A DNA stretch of 64,000 nucleotides from Sphagnum compactum (GCA_965153455.1 OZ234504.1:7936001-8000000), one strand, 5' to 3'. Shown: positions 1-12,699, numbered from the stretch's first letter. The notes: generated from the sequence alone by a model not told the origin. Numbers and translations: made by a program.

Positions 1-348
1 CCCAGGAGGACACATTTTGGATCCATATTATGCACATTTTGAACTTGCAATTTACAAGCTCCACCAGCGGGTTTCATGAAAGAACCGGCATTGGAACTTG
101 CAGTCTAGGGTAGGTTCTTTGAATTTTTTTACACCCCTGATTAAGGATCAAAGTGGTTCCCAGATTCACGGGTCAGACCCAGCCAGCTCTTTTGATTTAT
201 TTAGAAATACCCGTCAAGGGTTTTTAGGTACTATACATTTACCCTTACCCGCCGGTTCCAGGTTCCATAAGAGAGAGACACACACAACCGTGACCCACTT
301 CCGGAAACTCTTCCAATATTAAAATACAAAAGAAGTACCCCACAAAAT

Positions 349-437
349 TCATTGAACCGGGCTTTTCTCATGTGGGGTCCAATGAGACTTGAACACGACA
401 CCCAATAATTCCACCATGTGGGGGGCATCCGCCACCT
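349..437 (-). repeat. Possible tRNA-derived SINE head
   Basis: Read on the minus strand, this patch has a B-box-like GTTCAAGTC about 40 nt downstream of a weak A-box-like TGGCGGATG, the spacing of a tRNA-type internal promoter. No cloverleaf could be drawn and no clear tail or target-site duplication was seen, so this is a weak call. Confidence 0.22.
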
Positions 438-924
438 AAGTAAAATGCCATTTGCTGAAGTCTAGAGTGGGCCATGAATTTTTATTATTATTTTTTAAAA
501 AATTGCCAATGTATATCTACAAACAAATCGGCTGTGTCAGCTGACTGACTTGGCTGACTGTACCCCGGGACTGCAATTGGCCTACGTGCTTGTTTGCTTT
601 TTCCCCTATTTTGGGTGACACCTGGCGATTTCAATGGCGTGGAGGGCACCTCAGGGTCCTAGTCAACTGACACGTAAACCTAAGTCAGCCCAAATGCCTA
701 AATTTTTTCCAAAAAAATGTTTTCTTGTGTTTTTTTCTTCTTTCTTTCTTTCTTTCTTTTTTGGCTACCTTCAAACCAACACTTTCCTTAATACAATTTT
801 TTTTTATTAAATTTTAACCAATTATTGACTTAGGCTTCCATGTTGTTACTCAGTGATGATCGATTGATTGATAATTCGATGAAAAATAGATTTTACTTTG
901 TGAAAATTAAGTTCCATTTGAAAC

Positions 925-1000
925 AAAATCATTGAATTGCATGCAACTTGAATTGCAATGAATTTGAAATTCATTTGAATTCAATTCAATTGAAGAGAAA
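925..1000. repeat. AATTCAATTG-type dispersed repeat, copy A
   Basis: The patch is dominated by overlapping GAATTCAATTGAATT palindromic words next to a GCATGCAA core. The same combination recurs near 42295-42372 and 45180-45380, so this looks like a dispersed AT-rich repeat rather than chance composition. Copy A is in the opposite orientation to the other two. Confidence 0.45.
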
Positions 1001-3980
1001 TAAGATGCAAATTGGTGAAAGTATTGAAAATATATTCATGAATATGGTGTTGAAAAACAAAAAAAAAACTTTAAAAAAACACAAATCCAAAAAAATCAGC
1101 TTTCCATGCCTCTTTACTTGGTTGTGTTATTTACAATTGTTCCCATGCATTGTTGAGGGTTCTCAAAATGAATAATTCATTGAGTCTATTTCTTTTTTTA
1201 ATGATTTCAATATCACTCATTTATTCAAATTATGTGAAGCATTACTTTGGGAAGATTGTGATGAAAGTTCTTGTAATTGAATTTAATCTGAAACCAGCAA
1301 AATAAAAATAATGAACAAAATAATTCAAGATATATTTTCATATTCAGATTATTGTATTAAAAAATTATAATATATTAATATTTCATTAATTTTACGTGGT
1401 ATTGTTATAATTACACATTTGAAAACTCATGATTGAATTGTTGAAATTTATTTTTGAAAAATTTCCCTATGCAATTTCTACCCCTATTTAGGTCTTACAT
1501 TTTGTCAATATTTTTTTTATAGAATTACAAAAAAAAATTAATGAAAATTTTAGTTCTTTCAAACCTTTCAAAACTAGGAGTACATGCTAGTAATGTTTAA
1601 ATTATTTTAATCCACAAAAATGAAGAAGATTTTTTAATACTCATATCAATAGAATAAAATAAAATAAATGCATGATTCTAAACGACTTCCTTAAAAAAAA
1701 AGGGGGCAAATAACTGAGGTTTTTACAATTTTATAATGTCAACATTGTAAAATAATAGGGTTAAAAGTTCAAAGGAGAAAACATTTAAATGAACCTAATA
1801 AGATCTTGAATATTGGTTTTACATAATTGAAAGTCAACAAAATTGCACATACAAAAAACCACAATTGGTTTTGGTTAATACACCTAATTAACCATGTGAA
1901 AATGCCACGTGGCCAATCAAGTAAAAGCAATTTGCATTGCCTAAGGTTGAATTGCAATTGACCATAGGATAATGTGTTATGCAATGTACCTAAGAAGATA
2001 TGTTGGGTAGGCCACAAAAGAAAAATTATTTTAAGAAAATTGAAATCAACATCCACATAAGAATTGCTCAATTCTTTCAACATGGAAATCATTGTTTGTA
2101 ATTGCTACATTTTGAACCCACTCAATGCTAACATTTTATATCATTTATTTTTTTAAAAAAATCAATAAGTATTTTTCAATCAATTTGTCTATCCTTCTCC
2201 ACATTTAATTAGGAAAATTTTCTTAAAGATACATCACTAAAATCATTCTCAAAATAATGTTTTGAAAAAGGTAGCATATGGTTACAATTGATTTTTAAAA
2301 TGGTTTAGCCAAAACTTCACTACTTCATTAAAAAAACAACATTGAATTCCAATATCTTCTTTGCAATGCCTTCAGATTGAGTTGTGTAAAACAACAAACT
2401 TCTTTTATGACCTTCACACCATGACCATGAATAGACTTAAGAATTACCATAAATATCTTATTAGGTCATTCAAATCATGCATTCAAACAAAACAACATAA
2501 TCTTTTTCTTTTTCTTATTGTACTGTATCCTCACCTCCATTATTGAACGGTTGTTAGTATCTCCCATTATTTCTCACTAATTTTTCATCAACTTTGAAGG
2601 TGGACATATATAAATATAAAAAATCCATGTCTTGAGTTTCTATTAAATATCTAGGAACTTTGTCAAATGTTTATAAAAAACTAGTTGGTTGCATTTATTC
2701 TTAGAATATCACCATTACTAGAAACCGCAATTTGTAGTGTACTAGAGACATAATAGTGGGATAGTTTTAATTGGGGAGGATTTCATCAAGTGCTTGCTAG
2801 GAACCTTGCAACCTTCTTGAAAAAATTGTTGCCCTTATCAATGTCAACTTGTCACAAACTTATTAGCTTCATTAGTTTGTTCAAAATTTGTATGAAATTT
2901 CTTATTTCATGGGTTCATTTTTTTTCACACGGATGTCATGTGTTTAAATCACATATGATGCACGTATAAGTAGGAAGAAATATTTCAAGTGTGTTGAAAA
3001 TAATTCATCATATTTATATGTGTATCATGCACATTTTAAATACACAACATCTATGTGCAAAAAACACGAACTCATGAAAGACTAATTTTTATATGATTTT
3101 CATTATCAAATCATGGGATGGGAAGTTGTAATAAACAACCAAAAATCCCTAGGATGTATGAGCATTGCCTTAGACACCATGACACATCATGTTTGTGAAG
3201 TTTTATTTGAATAACTTCCTCTTGTTTTTTCATCACAATATCTCACGACAACAAACACTAATCAATTCATTAATAACATACTTTAATGTCTTGTTTCTAT
3301 TCAAGACAACATCTTAAAACAAGTTGTTACAAATAAGACCAAGAAAAGTCATTACCACCTTATGCATAACAAGCATGGGAGCTTCACAAATCCACCAAAA
3401 CAAAGGCATGTTGACTATCATCATCACTTTCACATTATGACACATACATGCCATGATCTTGCAAGGTATTCCCTTCACTTAAATCCCACATGTCTCTTGA
3501 ATTATGAATGCAAAATAAAGTTATTGTTTGCCAAACTCAATATTTCAATCTAATCTATGGCATTTCCTATTCAATATCACCACCAAATCACTTTAAGAGC
3601 AATAATCGTGTGGTGCATGCATGATTTCACTACACTCAGCATCATGGTGTTGTGTAAGTACAAAGGGTTATCATGCATGCCCAAAGTGTAGTCCACACAC
3701 ATAACCTTGTCACTCAAGAGCAATGTCAAAAAAAAAATTATAGTCATTGTCAATGGTTACCAATGGATCATCACTTCTGAAAGAACATTGCTACATTTTA
3801 TGGTATTTGTGAGATTCGGATGGCACCACCCTAAGTGGAAGCAAGTGATGTACTTCAATGGGGTTACATGATGAACATGTTTCTGCAAGAAGGATGACAC
3901 CTTCACTTTAATGACTTAGCCAAGGTATATGGCATCAAACATGTTCCATCATTGTTCGAACTTGAATATTGGAAGGTATT

Positions 3981-4018
3981 TATTTGTTGTTCTTTGGACG
4001 CCTAAAGAACAACAAATA
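3981..4018. repeat. Perfect 15-bp hairpin
   Basis: TATTTGTTGTTCTTT at 3981-3995 is followed after an 8-nt loop by its exact reverse complement at 4004-4018. There is no surrounding gene. It could be a remnant inverted repeat. Confidence 0.6.
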
Positions 4019-4161
4019 GCTAGTGGATTAAAAGGGACTTGTTGAAATGGATGGTCAAGACATTTTTTTCCATCTTAGTTCATTATGAAAAATCATATTT
4101 GTTGGAACCACACTACCCTATAATTAGAGCTCAATATATATATATATATACAATTACACTA

Positions 4162-4275
4162 CAACTAAAGCATGGAAATACGAGTAATTAAATAAATAAA
4201 ATTTCATGTTAGAGAATTCAACTAAAGCATGGAAATATAAGTAATTAAATAAATAAAATGTCATGTTAGAAAATT
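4162..4275. repeat. 57-bp tandem duplication
   Basis: The segment starting CAACTAAAGCATGGAAATA at 4162 recurs at 4219 with few mismatches, including the downstream AATTAAATAAATAAAAT stretch. It is a simple two-copy direct repeat in non-coding DNA. Confidence 0.65.
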
Positions 4276-4599
4276 AGAGAATTATACTGTAGTTGCAACT
4301 TAGTTTCAAATGGGACACCCATACGATGTAATGTACATATTGTACATATAGATGTAATCAATTATGTTTGACTTTTTAAAAAGTTGCATTTTAATGGCAT
4401 GTGGCAAATACATTACAACTAATTTCTAAATGTAACACTCAATCAAAAACTATGATATAACTAGTGTACGATATCCATACATACGATCATGCCATGTTTA
4501 TGCATTTCCATCGCCCATTAAATATGGCCTTTGTAAATAATTGTCAATTGTGATTCCCATTGATACAACCAATTCTGTCACTATATTGTCATTATGTTA

Positions 4600-5530
4600 T
4601 CACTATAAAAATATTACTTTCCATTATTTTGTGATTGTTGTTCAAATGTTAATAAGTTAATAATTGAACAAATTCATATTTAGTCCTTAATATTTAATAA
4701 TGAAATTTTCAATAAATTATTAATTACCTGATATTAATTAATATTTAATAGTCAATTTGAATTAATCGATTGACTTCAAACAATTAGTTTGTTAATTGAG
4801 TCAAATAATTAATGTATAAATCATCAATAACTAAATAATTTTGAAATTAGATTAATTAAATATTTAGTTCAAATAATTTATTGTCCACAAAACTTCAGAT
4901 AATTCATTATTTAATAACTATGTCTTCCACCCAAATTTATATTTAATATTTAATCTTCAATAATGAATTAATTTTCCATAATTTATTAACTCTTAACTAT
5001 AACTTAATTTTTTAATTTACTTAATTATTATGAACTAATTAATTAAATTGAGTAATTAACCATTAATTTGAATCAATGAATTTAATTCAGATAATAAATG
5101 ACATATTATCTGAATTCAGATAATTAATTATTTGATAATAAATTATTTGAAGTCAAATAATTAATAAATCGCAATCACTAACTAATTAACAAATTAAATG
5201 AATTATGTTAATTAATCTAGATAATTTGTTAGTTACTTAATTCAAATTGATAAATATCTGATTTAGAATAATCAATTCAAACAACTAGTTCAAATAATTA
5301 ACTATCAAATAATCCAAATAACTAATTTTGAAAACTAGTTAATAAACTATTTGAATTTAGATCATTAATTATCAAATAATTAACTAACTAATTGTTGAAA
5401 TTAAATTGACTAATTTAAAAATAATAATTCAAATGATTTTTTTAATAATTAATTCTTGATAATTAATTCATATATATAATTATTTGATAATTATTTATTT
5501 ATTTGTACAAGTTACAAAACTAAAAACAAA
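4600..5530. other. Very AT-rich block of TAATTAA-like words
   Basis: About 0.9 kb consists almost entirely of A and T, with interleaved AATTAATTAA, CAAATAATTAA and similar words on both strands and essentially no coding potential. It lies just upstream of the C1D promoter. A scaffold or matrix attachment role is possible but is only suggested by composition. Confidence 0.5.
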
Positions 5531-5639
5531 CACAAAGAATGTAAGAAGATATTTTTCCAGTTGTAATCCAATTTGCAAATTAATGTGCAACTAAAAAAAT
5601 TTAATCATATATTTTGTCTTCGAATTTCATCTCACAAAC

Positions 5640-5647
5640 TATATAAA
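5640..5647 (+). promoter_or_regulatory. Candidate TATA box for the C1D gene
   Basis: TATATAAA lies about 240 bp upstream of the chosen ATG at 5883, at the edge where composition changes from AT-rich to the purine-rich GAGAAGAAG leader (5808-5851). An upstream ATG at about 5680 lies between it and the start codon. Position and composition fit a core promoter, but AT-rich DNA gives such words by chance. Confidence 0.3.
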
Positions 5648-5882
5648 GAAAATAAAATTATTAAAAATTTATTTTTTATTATGGGTTTCCTTTTTTGCGG
5701 ATGTCATCCATCTTTCGACCCTATTTGTTCATCCTTTTCAGTTTTAACTTCCTGCAAAATTGCCGATCATCCGCAGATTTTCATTTATTGGGAGTCCAGG
5801 ATCTTACGAAAGATACAAGAGAAGGAGAAGAAGAAGGAGAAGAAGACAGCCGCCCTTCTGCGGAAGAGCTCTTCGTGGCGCG

Positions 5883-8354
5883 ATGGCGGAGGAGGCGGTT
5901 CTCCCTTTCGAGGTACTCGAAAACGTGAAGCAGCTGAACGGTCCTGTGATGGAGCTGGAGTTACAGCTGCGAGTGCTGTTGAAATCCTGCAGGCGTCAGT
6001 CGTTGTCCCTGCTCACACCTGTCGAGCGAGCCTCGACTTTCTTGTGTCTCTCCAAAGCCCTGACAACACTTTTCTCCTGTATGCTGGTGGTTCATTCATA
6101 TTCTCTCATCCTCCTTCTGTTTCCGCAAACAATCGCTTGTTCTTTCCTTTGCTCAGAAGCTTTCTTCGGGCCCTCGGGAAACCAGAAACTTCTGGTCCGT
6201 AAGTCCGTCACCATCCTTTCGGGTTTTTGCAGAAGCAGTTTTTTAGGGTTTAGGGTTTAGGCCTATCAATCTCGGAAATTCCTTCACTAGAATCTTGAAG
6301 CTTCTTTGCTGCTCAGAATCTTAGTTACGTGAACACTGATGTATAATCTTCTGAACACATATTGCTCTATCAAATCCCCGCCATATGTGAATTGTTGTCA
6401 TTTGTGCATTCAGGAGTTCTTGGGGTTTGAAAATGGTTGCAAAACATTTCTGCTCTATTGATCGAAAGAGCTACATCAAATTTGTGTCTTTTTTCAAGCA
6501 GAAGAAAATCTCATGTATTTTTTATGCAATCTGTGCATGATTGCAGTTCATCTGAGGACAAGTGGTATATGTCCAGAGAAACATGCTGCACACTCTGAAG
6601 TGGTATGAATAACACTTGCATGCTTCCTGCATTTTCTTCTCTTGTGCATTTCAATCAACCCTTTCATGTTACATGAACATGAAGAAAACCACATTTGATT
6701 CAAATTTTGATGACATTAGCACCTGCAAGAAGCTTTGTAGGGTTCGTTGGCAAGCTGTTGTGTGGCAGTGCTGGTTTTTCTTCTTCCCTTGTATTTCCCT
6801 CATCCTTTCCGTATTACAGGAAAAAAGATGCATGTGATTGACATTTTGTTGACATTAGGATTTGCAAGATGCTTTTAAGGTTCATTCACAAACAGTTGTG
6901 TGTCACTGCTGTTTTTTTTCTTCCCTTGTGTTTCCATCATCCTTTCTGTGTTTACACGAGAAAGATATGTATTTCATGTTTTGTTGACAATAGCATCTGC
7001 AAGAAGTTTTAGTGTTCACAAGCAGTTGCGCATCACTGCCATTTTTTCCTTTCCTTGTATTTCCATCATCCTTTCCATGTCACATGAACAGCAAAAAGAT
7101 GCATTTGATTAACATTTTGTTGAGATTAGCATCTGCAAGAAACTTTTGGCGTTTGTTTACAAGCAGTTGTGTGTGACTGCCATTTTCTTTTTGGGGATCA
7201 ATCTCTTAGTTCTGGGGTGTTACAGGAGCGGGTGAGTCTATATCATGACAAGGTTATGAAAGCTCTTGACCAAAGCAAAGGTGCAATTACATTGAGCTCT
7301 TCCTCATTTGGTAGATTAAGAAACACTGGATACAAACTTTGAATTCTGTAAGGATAGGTCACTTCCACAGACTAATTGGAAGGAGATGGATCAAGCTCTC
7401 TTCAAACTGCTGAAGCTAGATTCGCAACTAGAAGCATCTTCTTACTATAACGGGTTCAGTTATGTGAATGTATTCTAGAATGTATGCAGTAGTGATGCCA
7501 TTCATTGTCTTAAGAGCTTCCATTCAGTGAATTGGATGCAAGCACATCTTGAGGTTGTAAGGTTTGCATGTCTAGATTGGATATGAAATGAGCTAAATCT
7601 TTGTATTGATTGCAGGTGCATTGCAGCCAACATCAGCTATTGATGTGGGAGCAGCAAATCGGTTTATTGAACATGCAATTCCTGACTTATCTGCAGGTAA
7701 AGTTTGAAAGTTTTCTTGTGAGAGTTCAATCATAGTGGTAGTTTTTACCATCTACATAGTTGTCTCTATGGCTTAAAGGCTTAGATGCTTGCTTGAACAG
7801 GGACAATTTAAAAGTGAAATGAAGCTTAACCCTCACAAGTTTGTTGCAGCTTCAATGAATGAGGATGCTATTGACATTTTTTATTAGCTATTTGCCTTGA
7901 GTACTAGCCAACACCATGACAGAGTCTTCCTTTTGTTCTGGAAATCCGACAGAAACTCAGGATGCAGAATTTTGTATAATGGTTTGCCCAAATTCTGGGC
8001 AGATTAATTACCTACTTATGTACAGCCACTTTGTCAGCAGCTGATAAAGTCAGTGGGTGGTCTTGCTGAAACTGACACTCATCTATTTTCTATGCTTTAG
8101 CAAGCTTTCCGGCAATGAACAGTGTTCTGTTTCTCATTGTAGACCAAAAAAGAAGAATGTGGGAAGTGAGCAAGATCCAAAACCAGAAGCAGAACCACAG
8201 AAAGAGATCTGGTGGTGGCAGCACCATAGCTCCTGATCTGGGGCCAAAACTGAAAAGACAATCTGTTGCTGAGGATGCCGCAGACTTCCTTATCGAAGCT
8301 AGCAAAGAGCTTCTTGTCATCCAACAAAACCAAGTTGTGGAAGATCCACCTTGA
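5883..8354 (+). CDS. C1D: C1D/Rrp47-type nuclear exosome cofactor (Sas10/Utp3/C1D family)
   Basis: Five exons with GT-AG introns: 5883-6078, 6547-6602, 7226-7280, 7616-7696 and 8143-8354. They join in frame to a 199-aa product ending at TGA 8352-8354. Residues about 8-90 match the Sas10/Utp3/C1D domain (VLENVKQLNGPVMELELQL early, then LRTSGICPEKH and ERVSLYHDKVMKAL). The tail (residues 130-199) is Lys/Arg-rich and ends with a helix around AEDAADFLIEASKELL, typical of plant C1D. The family binds RNA and recruits the Rrp6/Mtr4 branch of the nuclear exosome for rRNA and snoRNA 3' processing; this role is known from the family, not shown here. The 5883 ATG opens the conserved domain and follows a purine-rich leader. 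Exon 5 could start at 8101 instead of 8143 in the same frame, but 8143 gives the better family fit (LSA-DQKRRM). Length is normal for plants. Confidence 0.88.
6242..6261 (+). promoter_or_regulatory. Telomere-like repeat (telo-box) in C1D intron 1
   Basis: Almost three tandem copies of TTTAGGG sit about 165 bp into intron 1. Telo-boxes (AAACCCTAA) are established elements near the start of plant ribosomal-protein and ribosome-biogenesis genes. A copy in the 5' intron of an rRNA-processing cofactor fits that regulon. Function here is inference. Confidence 0.55.
6610..7190 (+). repeat. ~136-bp tandem repeat inside C1D intron 2
   Basis: The intron is built largely of diverged copies of a unit containing a TTGACATTAGCATCTGCAAG-like word, an ACAAGCAGTTGTGTG-like word and a pyrimidine tract ending near TTTCCATCATCCTTTC. 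The GCAAGA landmark recurs at 6725, 6864, 6999 and 7135, giving spacings of 139, 135 and 136. About four units fill the intron, leaving only its edges unique. Confidence 0.8.
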
Positions 8355-8918
8355 GACTTGATGTTTCTCCAATTTTGACAACAGCAATCCAACCACATGG
8401 ATTCACAGTTCAAAGGATCACAAATCCTTTCATACATTGGGTGAACTATACACACATTTTCTCCTTCATAGCCAAGTGCTCTTGACAAAACCCTCTTGCA
8501 AAAATTGTACAACTGAAGCCACATAGAAAATGAGGATACTCTTTCTTTGCAAAACATATGTGCATGTTTCTTTTTTTGACCAGATGCAACAAAACTTTAT
8601 TCTCTGACAACCTCATTTTTTGACCTCATTTCAGATCTGAATTTATGGACAATCTGGCCACTTGTGAATTACACAGGAAACTTGTTTGCCCCAATGGTCT
8701 GCCTCCACTATCATTATCTGACCAACACTGGCTTGGGCTGTGGCTGCAACTAGTATATCCATGGGTTGATATTCTCCCTCATCAAAGGTCCATCCTCTTA
8801 GTCATGACTATACTATTGTTGCAGAAGCATGCTATTCTAGTTTATATCACATAATGCATTTAACTGTGAATCCATTGCATCAATTTGGGATAAATGGTTT
8901 GAAATATTTTATCCCTAA

Positions 8919-9114
8919 AGGTCCCACTTGGTGTTAGGGACTCTAATGTCAAGTCCCTTCTCATCATACTAGTCATTTAGACTTAAACTTCCTTATCATG
9001 AAGATTTTATGTTAAATTAACATTCACTTAACGTTAAGCTATCACCCATTTAACATCGGGTGCCACCTAGATTTACATTTAACATTGATTTGACATCAAG
9101 TGTGAATGCAGCAT
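8919..9114 (-). mobile_element. MITE family M2, copy 1 (inverted)
   Basis: This segment is the reverse-complement relative of the element at 52757-52961: one end carries CACTTGGTGTTAGGGACT and the other TCAAGTGTGAATGC, matching that element's terminal inverted repeats. Flanking TAA on both sides fits a 3-bp TTA/TAA target duplication of the PIF/Harbinger (Tourist) type. There is no coding capacity. Confidence 0.6.
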
Positions 9115-11460
9115 TAAGAATAAATATTTTCAACGTTTCTAAATTTGCTTTCAATTTAGGATTAAATATGGAGATTAGTTTGACCCCTTGATTTTAAAAA
9201 ATTAGAATATCCTTCTTTATTATCTAGATGTGATTTAAATTTGTCAATAATTTTCACCCGACTCAATCTAAGATTATTCTCATTTTATCATTTGTTGGCT
9301 CTATCTTTCAAAGCATTGTGGGAACACCTTTTGAGTGGGTATAGGGGTTGAAGAATCAAGAGTTGGTTGAATGGATAAAATTATAGGTTAGCGTGTAAGT
9401 TTTTTATTGGCCAAAGCTCATGGATGGGCATGTGTAAATTTTGGGTGCACCCATCCAATTAACGGGTTGTTTTGAAGTCTACCCATCTACTTGTTGGGTT
9501 TTTTTTTTCTCAAAATATGAATGTTGGGTAATCGATTTAATCATGTCTGTATATCATTTTGTTTTTTGGGTTGTCACTAGCGTTTTTGTATTACGAAGTT
9601 TCATGTCACTATGAAACGTAAGAAAAATTCATATGATTAATGTTTTAACTAAATATTTTTTGATAAACATACAACTAATTAACTTCAATTCCTTTAAATC
9701 TTATTAAAATGAAATTTGAAAATTTATTCAAGAATTGATTAAAATAAAACAAGTCAATTTTGAAATATATATATAAATTAATATAATGTTAATTTTAAAA
9801 CTTCCATAACGTTTTGATGAAGATTTAATAACAAAAATAATAATGAAATTAATTTTAATTGATTTTTTTTTGTATTGTTGTTGTCTTTTATGTTAAAAAA
9901 TTTTATTATTACGCTAAGCTAATAGATATGCATGTATGATTTTAGGTTTTAACAAGTGTGCATGGGGCACACAATTAGTTTATAAAGTTGAGTGGGGGTA
10001 TAATGGGTTTATAGTCAAAAATTTAGGGAGAGCAAAAAGGTTTAAATTTTTTAAGTTTTTTTCTTTTCATGGGTTTGTTTTTTATTATGGGGTTCCAATG
10101 GGTATAAAAAGTGGATTATTCAAATAGATTAAAAGAATTACAAATCGTAAGTGGAGCTTTAAGAAAAGGGGACAAGGGGTTAGTAATTTTTTTTGTCTTT
10201 TTCAAAAGGGTTTTTGAAAGAGGGGAAGATGGGGTAATTCCACCCTTTACCAAAAGAGATTTTTCTTAAAGGATTGGGAAAGGTGATTTTTTTTTGGGAT
10301 GGTGACTAACTCAAAGGTTTGTTTCTTGGATGGCGTGGGAAGGAGAAGTTTGGTTGTTTCTCTAGGTAGGAAGGTGGGATTTAAAAAATAATTCAAGGAA
10401 ATTTTTTTTGGTGGTGTGGGATGGGGTGGTTGCAGAAAGGGGTTGATGGTTACATGATAAAAAAAGTTGATGTTTAACAAATAATATTATTATATTTGAG
10501 TGAAAATGAAAATAATGGTTAAATAATGAAAAAAAATAAAGTTTATGTATTAATATTTTTCAAATCTAAGGCGCTCAATAGGTATGGCACCTTTGATCAA
10601 ATTGCAAATAGGAGCATGGAAGACTTAAGCTATACATATTTACATTGTAATTTGTTGGACATGGCAACTTTGACCACAATCACTTTGAAGGTGAAATCAT
10701 TTCATATAGAAATACACGAGCAGGATTTGTGGAAGGCATCTTTGTGAGGGTGGAAATCTTTGGTATTGAATCAAAGTCCAAAAGGGGTTTTGAGAAAGGT
10801 GACATGCATGTTGTCATTACAATTGAATCGATAATCATTATGTCATTAATTTTTACATTCCAACTTGAATTAGTTCCATGTTTTTCCACGTGGATTCCAT
10901 TAGAAAATTCAAAAGTTCTATTTAGAGTTGAAGGTCTACTACCATCATTGTCATCATCATTGGTGTAAGGGACATATGGGATAGCAAAGGTGAAAATAAT
11001 TATTGATTACAGATGGAGAAAATGAATTTGATCAAGATGTTTTACTCTTGGTAACAATTTTACAATACAATATGAACAACTTTTTTTAAGGCATACAATG
11101 AAGGCCAATGTGCTATGGTTTTAATCAAAAATGTGACAATAACATCAAAAGGATATCAATATTTGAAAACATAACATGACATAATTTTAACAAAGGTTGT
11201 TGATGAAGCTACTCAAGTTCACTTTCTACAATTACACAACAAATTATAAGTGTTCAATGTACATTCAAAAAGGTAAATTCCTTTCCTTTCTTTACATCAT
11301 TCAATTTTTTTTTCAAATTTACACATAAACCATCAAACATAAACTAATGTTCATATCATGATCAACTATATTAAACAATATAATGAAAATAAATTTGCAA
11401 AATGTTTTTTTTTAGTGTCGAAGAAAATCGAATGTTCACCTAATTTTCTAAGGTGATCCT

Positions 11461-12275
11461 TGGCAGTTTAAAATGGAAACCACTTGGTGGCCACTAGGTG
11501 GTCCCTTGTAATCCAAAGTCGAAACCACCTAGTAGCCACCAAATGGTTTCCAGGCGGGAAAAAAAAAACACATTTAATGACCATTAGGTGGTCCTCCATA
11601 GTTCCAGGTCGAAACCACCTGGTGGACATCAAGTCTCCAAGCAAAAAAAAAAAAAAAAAAACTTGTGGCCACCATGTGCTTTCCGGGTGAAAAAAAAAAC
11701 CTAATGGCCACAAAATGGTCCCCCATAGTCCAGAATTGAAATCACCTGGTAACCACTAAGTGGTCTTCAAGGGAAAAAAAAAATGACCTAGTGACCACCA
11801 CGTGGTCCTTTGCAATCCAACATCAAAACCACCTAGCGGCCACCATGTGGTCCTTCATACTCCAGCGCTGAAACCACCTAGTGGTCAGCAAGTGGTCTCT
11901 AAGTGAAAAAAAAAACAACCTGGTGACCACCAGGTGGTCCCTTGGAGTCCAACGTTGAAACCACCTTATGGCCACTAGGTCTCCAAATGAAAAAAAAACT
12001 ACCTGGTGGCCACCATGCAATTCCTTGCAATCAATGTCAAAACCACCTAGTGGCCACTAGGTTTCCAAGCGAGAAAAAAGAAAAAAAAAACAACCTCGTG
12101 GCCATTAGATGGTCCCTCACAGTCCAACGTCGAAATCACATGGTGGTCCTGGGTCTCGAAGGGGAAAAAAAACGACTTGGTGGCCACCATGTGGTCCCTC
12201 ACAGTCCAACGTTAAAATTGGCGACGAGATTTTCAAGCCAACAAAGAAAAACAATTTGGTGACCAAAAAACAAAA
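11461..12275. repeat. ~85-bp minisatellite of quasi-palindromes with poly(A) spacers
   Basis: About nine diverged tandem units. The landmark 'GAAACCACCTAG/TGG' recurs at roughly 11517, 11607, 11734, 11821, 11865, 11953, 12036 and 12129. Spacings cluster at 81-93, with one half unit (44) and one 1.5 unit (127). Each unit combines a self-complementary core like CCACCTGGTGGCCACCAGG with an A-tract of 7-19 bases. Because the core is palindromic, both strands have long open frames repeating similar His-Leu-Val-Ala-Thr peptides. I treat these frames as by-products, since unit length is not a multiple of three and changes between units. Confidence 0.85.
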
Positions 12276-12699
12276 AAACATGTAGGCTAGGTTGGAAAAT
12301 TAATGAATGGCAGTCATGAATTTACAACTTGACCATTTTGTTAGAAAAATTTAGATAGGAGTATGTTCTTCATATTTAAGATTGAACTTTGAAGTGGGTG
12401 ATGCACAAGTGGAATATGAATGTGATACTTTCAATGAGCCCAATCAAAATTGATCAAGTTTTGGTAGAGTTATAAGGTTGAACAGCCAGTGAGCAAACAC
12501 GTAACTGCTAAGGGGGAGGGCTTTATTGTTTTTGATGTCCAAACAAAAGTTGAACCCTTCTTATTGGTGCATTTTGGTGCACTAAAATCATTAAAAACGG
12601 ATTAGAATTGAGAAAGTTACTACCCCAAAGTAAAGGGTTCCAAAACTTAAAAAACAAACCACCAAACATTACAAAATCAATTCTTGAACACTCAAAAAA

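Larger units (their letters stand above)
1..5572. other. AT-rich intergenic region, no gene seen
   Basis: No open reading frame here has recognisable protein content; the longest are about 60-110 codons of low-complexity residues. It holds a TTTC microsatellite near 737-757, an AATTC/CAATTG-rich patch near 925-1000, a short perfect hairpin (3981-4018), a direct duplication (4162-4275) and a very AT-rich block (about 4600-5530). It reads as decayed repeat DNA upstream of the C1D gene. Confidence 0.7.

Noticed and set aside
5573-6202. 209-codon open frame over the C1D first exon
   Set aside because: It runs in a different frame from the conserved Sas10/C1D domain, starts in AT-rich upstream DNA and continues into intron 1; composition is that of a shadow frame.
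8090-8557. 155-codon frame antisense to the last C1D exon
   Set aside because: It is the reverse complement of a coding exon plus 3' UTR, with no family resemblance.
11468-12262. Repeating peptides in the minisatellite as a repeat-protein gene
   Set aside because: Unit length is not a multiple of three and varies, both strands are open, and A-tracts of changing length break the frame.
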